Origin: CAYLPJ01 sp964385465
Lineage (GTDB): Bacteria > Planctomycetota > Phycisphaerae > SM23-33
Assembly (NCBI GenBank): GCA_964385465.1
Contig: CAYLPJ010000058.1
Span: 1-43,928 of the forward strand
Direction: 5' to 3'
DNA: 43,928 nucleotides
Shown here: positions 6,466 to 14,577 of the stretch, piece after piece
Position numbering within the stretch: the stretch's first letter is position 1
Layout of the letters: the number at the start of each line of letters is the position of its first letter
Notes under the pieces: generated by a model
Database searches by the model: none
What the model was told of the DNA's origin: nothing
What the model saw: the letters and a program-made list of their open reading frames with translations, nothing else
Position numbers and translations under genes: made by a program

Positions 6466-8118
6466 ATGACCCGCAGGACCGGTTCCATCTGTGCGGCGCT
6501 GATCGCCCTGGTCGCCTGCGCCGCCCTCGCCCCCGCCGAGCCGACCGGCGACCCCGACGCCGTCACCGCCACGCCGAACCTGGTGGGCTTCTGGACCTTC
6601 GGCGAGTCGGCCGGGGAGGCGAGGCTCTCGCAGGGCACGCCGGAGGCCCACGCCCTGACCGAGGCCAACGGCGCGATCCCGCGGCTGGACGAGGGCCCCT
6701 TCTCCGGCGGGTCGGCATGGCTGAACGGGACGACTTATTTCAGCATCCCCTACGCCGAGACGGGGGAGCTGAACATCTCCGGGCCGGACGCGGAGGTCTC
6801 GGTGGTGGCGTTCGTGAAGCTGGACTCGGCCAGCAAGGTCTCGGTGGCGGGGATGTGGTACGAGGGCGGCGGCGCCGGCGACGACACCGGCTCGAGGCAG
6901 TACGCCCTGCTGCTGGACATGCCCGCCTACGGCGGGGCCGGGCAGGTGACGCCCCACGTCTCCAGCGAGGGCGGGGTGACGCGGCGGGCGGACGGCACGG
7001 CCCTGCCGTGGTGCGTGGACTACGCCGCGAGCGTCTCGACGGTCCGGACCGGCGAGTGGGTCTCGGTCGGCTTCACGTACGACAGCGAGTACATCAAGGC
7101 CTACTACAACGGCGCGTTCGAGCCGCGGGAGCTGGACCCCGTCGCCGACAACCGCACGGACCGCTACTTCACCGAGGAGGGTCCCGGCGGCGGCGACCGG
7201 GGGATGAATCCCTACTACCACGGGCGGGGCATCTTCACCTACGACCCGGACCTCCACGCGGCCACCAAGCCCCAGGGCGGTGCGGACTTCACCGTGGGGG
7301 CGCGCTACGCCGGCGGGGGCTACTCCAGCGAGACGATGGAGGGCGCGATCGGCGGGCTGGCGGTCTTCGACCGCGCCCTCACCGACGCCGAGATGCTCGC
7401 CCTCCACGCCGCCGCCGGCCTGGACGCCCTCAACGGCCTCTCGCCCGACACGCACTACCTCGCCGACTTCGAGAACGCCGCCGGCGGGGGCAACGTCTCG
7501 CTGGACGCCTACAACGCCGACACCGGCGAGCACTGGCAGACCGTGCTGGGCCCCGGCGCGGCCGTCGGGGGGGGCAACAACAGCGGGCCCGGCGTACGCA
7601 TCGCCAACTCGACCGTCGGGGGCGTGGGCTACTACCTCGCCGGCCTGGCGGACAACGGGGACACCGTCGCCTTCGCCTGGACCGACGACCCGGCCGGCGT
7701 GGACGCGGGGGCCGTCGCGGGCATCTCGGCCGAGCTGAACAACAAGTCCACCGCCGACGCCGTCCGGTTCGCCGTCCGCATCGACGGGCAGTGGTACGCC
7801 AGCGACGAGGCCTTCGCGATCGACCCGGCGGGCGTCGGCTACAGCGACTGGACCCGCGCACAGACCGTCGAGCTGCCCTTCACCGCCGACGCGGACGCCT
7901 GGCGGCTGCTGGAGATGGTGCCCGGCTCGACGCTGGCCCTGGGCGGGGCCCCCGCGGCGGACCTCGCCGGGCAGATCGACGCCTTCGGGGCCTACCTGGC
8001 CATCGACAGCGGCGGGCTGATCCGCCTCAACGACTTCACCGTCACCGTCCCCGAGCCGGCCACGCTGGTCCTGCTCGCCGGCGGCCTGGCCGCGATCGGC
8101 CTGCGGAGGCGGCGCTGA
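6466..8118 (+). CDS. PEP-CTERM protein with LamG-like (concanavalin A-like) domain
   Basis: 550 aa. ATG 6466 is chosen over upstream in-frame ATGs because GGAGG lies about 6 nt before it and a signal peptide begins there (MTRRTGSICAALIALVACAA). Residues 35-330 resemble a LamG/laminin-G type jelly-roll: NLVGFWTFGES opens it and GAIGGLAVFDRALTDAEM closes it, a usual ending of these carbohydrate- or protein-binding folds. A second beta-rich region, with FENAAGGGNVSLDAYNADTG at its start, fills the space up to the sorting signal. The C-terminus VPEPATLVLLAGGLAAIGLR followed by arginines is a textbook PEP-CTERM tail for exosortase processing. It lies in tandem with the larger PEP-CTERM gene at 8283, which has its own promoter. 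The binding partner is unknown. Confidence 0.9.
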   Translation: MTRRTGSICAALIALVACAALAPAEPTGDPDAVTATPNLVGFWTFGESAGEARLSQGTPEAHALTEANGAIPRLDEGPFSGGSAWLNGTTYFSIPYAETGELNISGPDAEVSVVAFVKLDSASKVSVAGMWYEGGGAGDDTGSRQYALLLDMPAYGGAGQVTPHVSSEGGVTRRADGTALPWCVDYAASVSTVRTGEWVSVGFTYDSEYIKAYYNGAFEPRELDPVADNRTDRYFTEEGPGGGDRGMNPYYHGRGIFTYDPDLHAATKPQGGADFTVGARYAGGGYSSETMEGAIGGLAVFDRALTDAEMLALHAAAGLDALNGLSPDTHYLADFENAAGGGNVSLDAYNADTGEHWQTVLGPGAAVGGGNNSGPGVRIANSTVGGVGYYLAGLADNGDTVAFAWTDDPAGVDAGAVAGISAELNNKSTADAVRFAVRIDGQWYASDEAFAIDPAGVGYSDWTRAQTVELPFTADADAWRLLEMVPGSTLALGGAPAADLAGQIDAFGAYLAIDSGGLIRLNDFTVTVPEPATLVLLAGGLAAIGLRRRR

Positions 8119-8143
8119 GCCGATCGACGCATCCGCTATTCCG

Positions 8144-8171
8144 TTGACTTTTTGCCATCTCGGGGTATGAT
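8144..8171 (+). promoter_or_regulatory. Sigma-70-type promoter for the large PEP-CTERM gene
   Basis: TTGACT (8144-8149) and TATGAT (8166-8171) are separated by 16 bp, each matching the sigma-70 consensus at 5 of 6 positions. The predicted transcript would start near 8178 and have a leader of about 105 nt before ATG 8283. It is the clearest promoter in the window. Confidence 0.6.
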
Positions 8172-8282
8172 TTCCTCCATGGCCGGTGCTCGTCTGCTCC
8201 CGGCCTCGCGGGCCTGTGTGCTTGACGCTCATTCATGTCGGCGGCCCGCGCTCGTGGAAGCCTGAGGTAAGGAGGTCTTGCT

Positions 8283-11200
8283 ATGCGTACGTCACCCGTC
8301 TCCCTGTGCGCCTGCGCACTCGCCGCGTTCCTGCTTGCCGCCGCACCCGCCGGCTCGGATACCGTCACCGCCAACTGGACCGGCGGCGGTGCGGCCGAAA
8401 GCTACAACGACCCGAACAACTGGGACCCGAACACCGCGGTCCCCCTCGACGGCGGCGGCGACGTGTACATCGTCAACCTGCCGTCGGCCCCCGTGAACTT
8501 CGACGTCCCCGGCACCGGCCACCAGGTCTTCCAGCTTGTGGCGCCGGGCACGTTCGACATTGACAACGGGCGCGACCTGGCCGTGCAGGACTCCGCGGCG
8601 ATCGGCGGGCTGCTCACGACGGTCAGCGGCACGTTCACGGCGGGCCACGCCTCGTCGTCCTTCACGGGCGACACCGCGCGCGTGCACGTCTCCGGCGGCG
8701 GGCAGGTCACGCTGGCGGCCCCGACGTACGACTGCTCGGGGCTGATCGGCGAGTACACGGTCTTCCTGGCCGACGGCAACGGGTCGCAGTTGGACCTGTC
8801 GTCACTGACGAGCATGAGCTCCAGCCGGAACCACCACTACAACCTCCGCTACATCGTCAGGGCGTCCGCCGACGGCGTGCTCGACCTGTCGAGCCTGACG
8901 ACGGTCACCGCCCCGGTCCAGGAGACCATCGACCGCTTCGAGTTCATCCAGGAGACGGGCGGGCGGCTCCTGCTCGACGGCCTGACCACCACCGGGTCCG
9001 CCGGAAACGGCCACGTGCGGTTCGTCATCAAGAACGCCCCGGGCGACCTCTTCTCCCTGCCGAGCCTCCAGCAATCCAACCGGGCGGAGTTCTTCGTCAG
9101 TCCCGGCGTGACGGTGAACCTGGGCACGGCCGGGTCGCCGGCGACCCAGAGCGGCGGCAGCTACACGCTGGAGCCCAACGCCGTCGTGAACTACATGCCC
9201 CTGACGACGCTGCACAGCACGGCGATGAGCCTCGACGCCGACAGCGAGTTCCACGCGCCGAACCTGGTCTCGATCGACGGCACGGTTCTGACATTCGCGC
9301 CGGGGCGCACCATCGAGACCGGCGTGATCCAGTCCTTCGACAACGCCCGGATCGCGGTCAACGGCGGCCAGACGTGGGGCGCCGGGTACGGGAACCTCTC
9401 GGCGACCACCTATGACTGCTCAGGGCTGATCGGCGAGTACACGATCTTCAGCGCCGACGGCAACGGTTCGGAGCTGGACCTGTCGTCACTGACGAGCATG
9501 AGCTCCAGCCGGAACCACCACTACAACATTCGCTACGTGGTCAAGGCGTCCGCCAACGGCGTGATCGACCTGTCGAACCTGACCGCCGTCACGGCCCCCG
9601 TTCAGGAGACCATCGACCGCTTCGAGTTCATCCAGGAGTCCGGCGGGCGGCTGCTGCTGGACAGCCTGGCCGCCACCGGCAGCGGCGGCAGCGGCCACGT
9701 GCGGTTCCACATCAAGGACACCCCCGGCGGCGCCTTCGCCCTGCCGGCCCTTCAGCAGTCGGACCGGGCGGAGTTCATCGTCGACGCCGGGCTGACGGTG
9801 AACCTCGGCACGGCGGGCACGCCCGCGACCCAGAGCGGCGGCAGCTATACGCTGGCGCCCAACGCGGTGGTCAATTACCTGCCCCTGACGGCGCTGCACA
9901 GCACGGCGATGAGCCTCGGCGCCGGCAGCGAGTTCCACGCGCCGAACCTCAGCTCGATCGACGGCACGGTTCTGACGTTCGCGCCGGGGCGCACCATCGA
10001 GACCGGCGTCATCGCGTCGATGGACAACGCCCGGATCGCCGTAAACGGCGGCCAGACGTGGGGCGCCGGGTACGGCAACGTCTCGGCGACGACCTACGAC
10101 TGCTCGGGGCTCTACGGCGAGTACACGATCTTCAGCGCCGACGGCAACGGTTCGGAGCTGGACCTGTCCACGCTGACGAACATGACCTCCAGCCTGAACC
10201 ATCACTACAACCTCCGCTACATCGTCAAGGCGTCCGCCGGCGGCGTGATCGACCTGTCCAACGTAACCGCCGTCACGGCACCCGTTCAGGAGACCGGCGA
10301 CCGCTTCGAGTTCATCCAGGAGTCCGGCGGGCGGCTGCTGCTGGACAGCCTGGCCGCCACCGGCAGCGGCGGCAGCGGCCACGTGCGGTTCCACATCAAG
10401 GACACCCCCGGCGGCGCCTTCGCCCTGCCGGCCCTTCAGCAGTCGGACCGGGCGGAGTTCATCGTCGACGCCGGGCTGACGGTGAACCTCGGCACGGCGG
10501 GCACGCCCGCGACCCAGAGCGGCGGCAGCTATACGCTGGCGCCCAACGCGGTCGTGAACTACGAGCCGCTGACCGCCCTGACCTGGACCTCCGTCACACT
10601 CGGGGACGGCGCGGCCTTCCAGGCGCCGAACCTCGTGGACTTCTCCGGCTCGACCGTGACGCTCTCCCCCGGCCGAACGTTCCGGACGGGCACGATCGGC
10701 AGCTTCGACAACGCCCGCCTGGCCGTTGCCGACGGGGCGCAATGGGGCGCCGCCTGGGGGACCCTCTCGGCCGTGAGCTACTCCTGCACGGGGCTCGGAG
10801 GCAGCGAGTACGACCTGTTCACCGCGACGGGGCCGAACTCCGTGCTGGACCTCTCGACGCTGGGGAGCATCGACGCCTCGCGGGACCACCACTACAACCT
10901 CCGGTACACCATCCAGGCATCCGAGGGCGGAACGGTGGATCTCTCGGGCCTGACGACCGTAACCGCCCCGGTCCGGGAGCCCGTCGACCACATCCGCTTC
11001 CTGGCCACCACGGGCGGGACGCTGGACCTCTCGTCGCTCCAGACGGTCATCAAGCCGGGCAGCGGCTACGCGGCGTTCTCCGCCACATCCGGCGGGACGC
11101 TGAAGCTGGGCGACCTGCTGATCACGCCGAACGTGAACCTCTCGGCCGCGGACGCGGCGTCGAAGATCATCGCCGATAGCCTGGACCTGGCGGCATCGGC

Positions 11201-11738
11201 CTCGATCGCGATCGTCGACGGCGCGACGCTGGCGCTGAGCGGGGACTTCAGCTACGACATCACCGACGAGGCGCAGATGGACCTCGACGAGGCGCAGGTG
11301 CACTTCCACACGGCCGGGGAGCACTGGCTGGAGGTCGGCGGGGAGGACCTGGGCCCCAACGACGCGGGCCCGGGCAACTTCGCGCTCGGCCGGCTGATCG
11401 TCGGCTCGGACACCGCGGCGGCGAGGGTCACGCTGGTGGACCTGATCGACAACTCCGCGGGCGCCCCGGACGCACTGTACCTCCGCGGCAGCGGGGGGTT
11501 GGACGGCCTGTCCATCCTGGGCGGGTCCATGCTCATCCTCGGCGACGTGCCGGTCTACGCCCACATCGACGGCAACATGGTCGAGCTGCACGACCTGTTC
11601 GGCCAGGGCGAGACGCTGGTCGCCTTCCAGGACGCCGCCGGAGGCAACGACGGCTGGCTGGCCATCCCCGAGCCGGCCACGCTGGCCCTGCTGTCCTGCG
11701 GACTGGTCGGCATCCTTGGGCGGCGCCGGCGCAGCTAG
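8283..11738 (+). CDS. Large PEP-CTERM protein built of 228-residue repeats
   Basis: 1151 aa. The start has a strong AAGGAGGT about 7 nt upstream and a signal peptide (MRTSPVSLCACALAAFLLAA). WTGGGAAESYNDPNNWDPN near the N-terminus resembles the opening of the PEP-CTERM protein at 1178-3544. The body contains four units starting with TYDCSGLIGEY-like sequence at base 8727, 9411, 10095 and 10779, each exactly 684 bp (228 residues) apart; the first three are close and the fourth is divergent. Within units, phrases such as LDLSSLTSMSSSRNHHYN and DNARIAVNGGQTWGAGYG recur, suggesting beta-solenoid coils. The C-terminus IPEPATLALLSCGLVGILGR plus arginines is a PEP-CTERM anchor. It is probably a repetitive surface or matrix protein. 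The function is unknown. Confidence 0.92.
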   Translation: MRTSPVSLCACALAAFLLAAAPAGSDTVTANWTGGGAAESYNDPNNWDPNTAVPLDGGGDVYIVNLPSAPVNFDVPGTGHQVFQLVAPGTFDIDNGRDLAVQDSAAIGGLLTTVSGTFTAGHASSSFTGDTARVHVSGGGQVTLAAPTYDCSGLIGEYTVFLADGNGSQLDLSSLTSMSSSRNHHYNLRYIVRASADGVLDLSSLTTVTAPVQETIDRFEFIQETGGRLLLDGLTTTGSAGNGHVRFVIKNAPGDLFSLPSLQQSNRAEFFVSPGVTVNLGTAGSPATQSGGSYTLEPNAVVNYMPLTTLHSTAMSLDADSEFHAPNLVSIDGTVLTFAPGRTIETGVIQSFDNARIAVNGGQTWGAGYGNLSATTYDCSGLIGEYTIFSADGNGSELDLSSLTSMSSSRNHHYNIRYVVKASANGVIDLSNLTAVTAPVQETIDRFEFIQESGGRLLLDSLAATGSGGSGHVRFHIKDTPGGAFALPALQQSDRAEFIVDAGLTVNLGTAGTPATQSGGSYTLAPNAVVNYLPLTALHSTAMSLGAGSEFHAPNLSSIDGTVLTFAPGRTIETGVIASMDNARIAVNGGQTWGAGYGNVSATTYDCSGLYGEYTIFSADGNGSELDLSTLTNMTSSLNHHYNLRYIVKASAGGVIDLSNVTAVTAPVQETGDRFEFIQESGGRLLLDSLAATGSGGSGHVRFHIKDTPGGAFALPALQQSDRAEFIVDAGLTVNLGTAGTPATQSGGSYTLAPNAVVNYEPLTALTWTSVTLGDGAAFQAPNLVDFSGSTVTLSPGRTFRTGTIGSFDNARLAVADGAQWGAAWGTLSAVSYSCTGLGGSEYDLFTATGPNSVLDLSTLGSIDASRDHHYNLRYTIQASEGGTVDLSGLTTVTAPVREPVDHIRFLATTGGTLDLSSLQTVIKPGSGYAAFSATSGGTLKLGDLLITPNVNLSAADAASKIIADSLDLAASASIAIVDGATLALSGDFSYDITDEAQMDLDEAQVHFHTAGEHWLEVGGEDLGPNDAGPGNFALGRLIVGSDTAAARVTLVDLIDNSAGAPDALYLRGSGGLDGLSILGGSMLILGDVPVYAHIDGNMVELHDLFGQGETLVAFQDAAGGNDGWLAIPEPATLALLSCGLVGILGRRRRS
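8727..11462 (+). repeat. Four tandem 684-bp coding repeats
   Basis: Unit starts at 8727, 9411, 10095 and 10779 are spaced exactly 684 bp apart. Units 2 and 3 share a stretch of 255 bp (9614-9868 and 10298-10552) in which I read no difference, while flanking parts of the same units differ. The fourth unit is diverged and its end is uncertain. This pattern indicates recent duplication or gene conversion inside the gene. Confidence 0.85.
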
Positions 11739-11822
11739 GGCGCCGCGGCGGAGTCCTCCCGTGCGTGCCGGGCGCGCGGCGGCGCCATCCCGATGCACAC
11801 CCGGCCCGAAATGCCGAGTGTC

Positions 11823-11845
11823 CGGCGGCCGGGGAGGAGCCGCCG
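11823..11845. terminator. Hairpin between convergent genes, possible terminator
   Basis: CGGCGGC (11823-11829) and GCCGCCG (11839-11845) can pair around a 9-nt loop, followed by TTTCTCT about 12 bp on. A wider inverted repeat, GGCGCCGC/GCGGCGCC, is also present in this 123-bp gap. The gap separates the plus-strand PEP-CTERM gene and a minus-strand sulfatase, where a two-way terminator would be expected. No proper T run is present. Confidence 0.3.
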
Positions 11846-11861
11846 CCCAACGCCGCTTTCT

Positions 11862-13208
11862 CTAGGGCGAAGGCGGCAGGGGGAAGTCGTCTTCGGTGCG
11901 CTGGAGCCAGTCGGCCAGGAGCCTGTGCAAGCGGCGGTGGTCGGCGCGGAAGGCGGTGTTGAAGGCCAGGTTCGCCTGCTCGTAGGGGTCCTCGTTGAGG
12001 TTGTGCAGCAGCCAGGGCTGGTGCTCGATGCACACGTATTTCCATCCGTCCCGCGTCACCACGCCGCGCCACGGCCGATCCACGCTGTAGCCGTGCCCGG
12101 TGGGCACGATGCTCTGGATCGCGGCCGAGTCGGGCAGCCCCTCGGCCGGGCCCCGCCGCCACGCGGCCGAGCAGTCTGTCCCCTGCATCCAGTCGGGCAC
12201 GTCGAGCCCGCAGAGTCCCATGGTGGTCGGGGCGATGTCCACGTGGTTGACTGGCACGTCGCTGCGCCCGCTGCGGTGGCCGTACTGCCCGCAGCCCCGC
12301 CAGACGACGAGCGGGATGCGGATCGCCTCCTCGTGCGGCGTGGTCTTGCGGAGCTGCCCGTGGCTGCCGTGCATGTCGCCGTGGTCGGAGAAGAAGATCA
12401 CGTAGGTGTCCTCGGCGATGCCGAGCTCGAAGAGCGTCTCCAGCAGGCGCCCGACGTTCCAGTCGAGGTTCTCGATCTGTGCGTAGTAGCCGGCCAGCTC
12501 GCGGCGGGCCTGCTCGACGATGCGGTCGACGTTCGCCACGTTGGGGCGGAGCTGGATGTCCCGAGGGTTGTGGCGGTCCATGAACTCCGCCGGCGCGAGG
12601 TACGGGTCGTGCGGCGGCTGGACGCTGAGCGCGGCGAAGAACGGCTGGTCCGGCGCGGTCTCGGCGCGGGCCTCGACGTGCTGGATGACCATGTCGGTCA
12701 GGCAGTCCGTCTCGTAGCCGCCAAGGCGGTAATGGAAGGCGTCGGCGTCGCGCCCGCCGTGAACCCAGCAGTCCCACTGGGCGTTGTTGTTGTCGTAGCC
12801 GGTCCACTCGTCGAAGCCGCCCCGGCGGTCCGGCGAGGTAATGTGCATCGCCGCACGCCCGTTGCGCTCCTCGAACCCGTCGAGATGCCACTTGCCGAAG
12901 TATGCCGTGTGGTAGCCCGCCTGGTTCATGGCCGTCGCGATGGTCGGCAGGCCGTCGGGCATCGGGTACTCGTGGCCGGGGACGCACTGGTGCGGGTAGC
13001 GGCTGGTGATCAGCGAGCCGCGGAACGGGCAGCACAGCGGGAAGCCGGCCACGGCGCGGGCGAAGTGCACGCCCTCGCGGGCCATGCGGTCGATGTTCGG
13101 CGTGTTGACGTTCGGGTCGCCGGCGCAGCTCAGCGCCTGGGCGCGGTGCTGGTCGCCGAAGACCCAGATCACGTTCGGGCGGCGGGCCGGTGCGTCGTCG
13201 TCGGGCAT
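11862..13208 (-). CDS. Sulfatase (Cys-type, alkaline phosphatase superfamily)
   Basis: 448 aa, the usual size for a type I sulfatase hydrolysing sulfate esters. VIWVFGDQHRA (Asp19, Gln20) gives calcium ligands. CCPFR (Cys59 to Arg63) is the CxPxR site whose first Cys is oxidised to formylglycine, and FFSDHGDMHG supplies further metal ligands. GKWHLDG is the conserved Lys/His segment. I start at ATG 13208, with AGAAGG 9 nt upstream; ATG 13217 would abut that site directly. No signal peptide is visible at either start, so this enzyme may be cytoplasmic, unlike the Tat-exported sulfatase at 41508. It is convergent with the PEP-CTERM gene and divergent from the TIM-barrel gene. The sugar substrate cannot be read from the sequence. 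Confidence 0.92.
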   Translation of the reverse strand: MPDDDAPARRPNVIWVFGDQHRAQALSCAGDPNVNTPNIDRMAREGVHFARAVAGFPLCCPFRGSLITSRYPHQCVPGHEYPMPDGLPTIATAMNQAGYHTAYFGKWHLDGFEERNGRAAMHITSPDRRGGFDEWTGYDNNNAQWDCWVHGGRDADAFHYRLGGYETDCLTDMVIQHVEARAETAPDQPFFAALSVQPPHDPYLAPAEFMDRHNPRDIQLRPNVANVDRIVEQARRELAGYYAQIENLDWNVGRLLETLFELGIAEDTYVIFFSDHGDMHGSHGQLRKTTPHEEAIRIPLVVWRGCGQYGHRSGRSDVPVNHVDIAPTTMGLCGLDVPDWMQGTDCSAAWRRGPAEGLPDSAAIQSIVPTGHGYSVDRPWRGVVTRDGWKYVCIEHQPWLLHNLNEDPYEQANLAFNTAFRADHRRLHRLLADWLQRTEDDFPLPPSP

Positions 13209-13551
13209 GGGAGGCATCCTTCTGCTGGATCGTCCGCGGTCGTCGAGGCTCGTTCGCCGAAGCATACCGCCGACCTGCCCGGGGAAACAGGGCGCAGCCG
13301 TGCACTGTCGTCTGGCGGCGGCGCAAGCGGCGACGCTCTCCGTCCGGCGTGCGCGCTGCGGATCGACCCGGCCGTCTGGCCGGCGGCCGCGCCGCCGCCG
13401 AGGGAGATCCTCATTCCGCCACCCGGCGCGGCCCATCCGGGCAGCGCGCGGGTTCGATAACAGAGCAGGAATCGCACCGCAAACAGAGGCCTTCGGCCCG
13501 CGCGAGCACATCGCGTGTCGGCCGCCCGCCGCGGGCGGGAAGGAGCACCGA
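13209..13551. other. Divergent intergenic region with a hairpin at the downstream RBS
   Basis: This 343-bp GC-rich region between divergent genes shows no convincing coding frame or promoter match. CCCGCC-GCG-GGCGGG at 13525-13539 can form a hairpin directly against the AAGGAG ribosome site (13540-13545) of the next gene. It might limit ribosome access. Confidence 0.35.
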
Positions 13552-14448
13552 ATGACTGCGCATCACGATCCCCGGTTTTCGCGACGAGACGTTCTCCGCC
13601 TGGGCGCCGCCGGCGCCGCGGGGCTGCTGACCGGCGGGCTGCCCGCCCTGGCGATGAAGGACCCCCCGGCCGGGGGGGCGAAGCGGCTGCCGGTGGGGCT
13701 CCAGCTCTACAGCGTCCGCAAGGAGTGCGGCAAGGACAAGGGCAAGAACCTGCCTCACGTGATCGAGGCGGTGGCGAAGATGGGCTACGAGGGCGTGGAG
13801 TTCGCCGGCTACTACGGCTACAAGGCCCCCGAGCTGAAGAAGATGCTGGACGCCAACGGCCTGAAGTGCTGCGGCACGCACACGGGGCTGGGCAGCCTGC
13901 TGGGCGACAACCTCAAGCGGACGGTCGAGTTCCACAAGACGCTCGAGAACCCGTTCCTGATCGTCCCGGGCATGCCGGGCAAGTACCGCAAGTCCGCCGA
14001 GGGCTGGAAGGAGGCGGCGGGGGTCTTCAACGAGGTCGCCGCCAGGCTCAAGCCGCAGGGGATGTACTGCGGCTATCACAACCACAGCCACGAGTTCAAG
14101 CCGCTGGATGGCACGACGGCGTGGGACATCTTCTTCGGCAACACCGTCAAGGACGTGGTGATGCAGTTGGACACGGGCAACTGCATGGGCGGCAAGGGCG
14201 ACCCGGTGGCATACCTGAAGAAGTACCCCGGCCGGGCGCTGACGCTGCACCTGAAGGAATCCGGAGGGGACGGCAAGACGGTGGTGGGCGAGGGCAAGTG
14301 CCCGTGGAAGGACATCATCAAGCTCGCCCGCACCATCGGCGGGACGCGGTGGCACATCATCGAGCACGAGCGCCACGGCCGACCGCCCCTCGAGGCCGTC
14401 GACCTCTGCCTGAAGAACTTCCGCAAGCTCCAGGCAGACGTAAGCTAA
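13552..14448 (+). CDS. Tat-exported sugar isomerase/epimerase-like TIM-barrel protein
   Basis: 298 aa. A twin-arginine signal (SRRDVLRLGAAGAAGLLTGG, residues 10-29) is followed by an AP-endonuclease-2/xylose isomerase-like TIM barrel. GLQLYSVRKE opens the first strand, with GYEGVEFAGYYG, CGYHNHSHEF, MQLDTGNCM and LHLKES holding the conserved metal-binding acidic and histidine residues. The start ATG 13552 has GGAAGGAG about 7 nt upstream. Members of this family isomerise or epimerise sugars or inositols; exported ones are common in Planctomycetota and mostly uncharacterised. It is divergent from a sulfatase, consistent with a sugar-processing role. The substrate is unknown. Confidence 0.9.
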   Translation: MTAHHDPRFSRRDVLRLGAAGAAGLLTGGLPALAMKDPPAGGAKRLPVGLQLYSVRKECGKDKGKNLPHVIEAVAKMGYEGVEFAGYYGYKAPELKKMLDANGLKCCGTHTGLGSLLGDNLKRTVEFHKTLENPFLIVPGMPGKYRKSAEGWKEAAGVFNEVAARLKPQGMYCGYHNHSHEFKPLDGTTAWDIFFGNTVKDVVMQLDTGNCMGGKGDPVAYLKKYPGRALTLHLKESGGDGKTVVGEGKCPWKDIIKLARTIGGTRWHIIEHERHGRPPLEAVDLCLKNFRKLQADVS

Positions 14449-14463
14449 GCGGCCCGTGGCCGC
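14449..14463. terminator. GC hairpin after the TIM-barrel gene
   Basis: GCGGCC-CGT-GGCCGC forms a perfect 6-bp stem directly after the stop codon, between convergent genes. No T run follows, so intrinsic termination is doubtful. Confidence 0.25.
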
Positions 14464-14577
14464 CCCGACCGGGCGGCGGGAGCCGGTGTCCGTGGCCGGG
14501 CAGAGGTTCACACCGGCTGTCGGGCGCTGAAAACGTCGGGCGAGGCAAGCCGGAAGGTCCCGCCGCCGCCCGGAGGG

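Noticed and set aside
9486..11798. A 770-residue open frame antisense to the repetitive PEP-CTERM gene
   Set aside because: It is a shadow of GC-rich repeated coding sequence, with no RBS, signal or recognisable domain, while the sense gene has all three.
13441..13480. GGTTCGATAACAG resembling a tRNA T-loop
   Set aside because: No acceptor stem, anticodon arm or matching tRNA structure could be formed around it.
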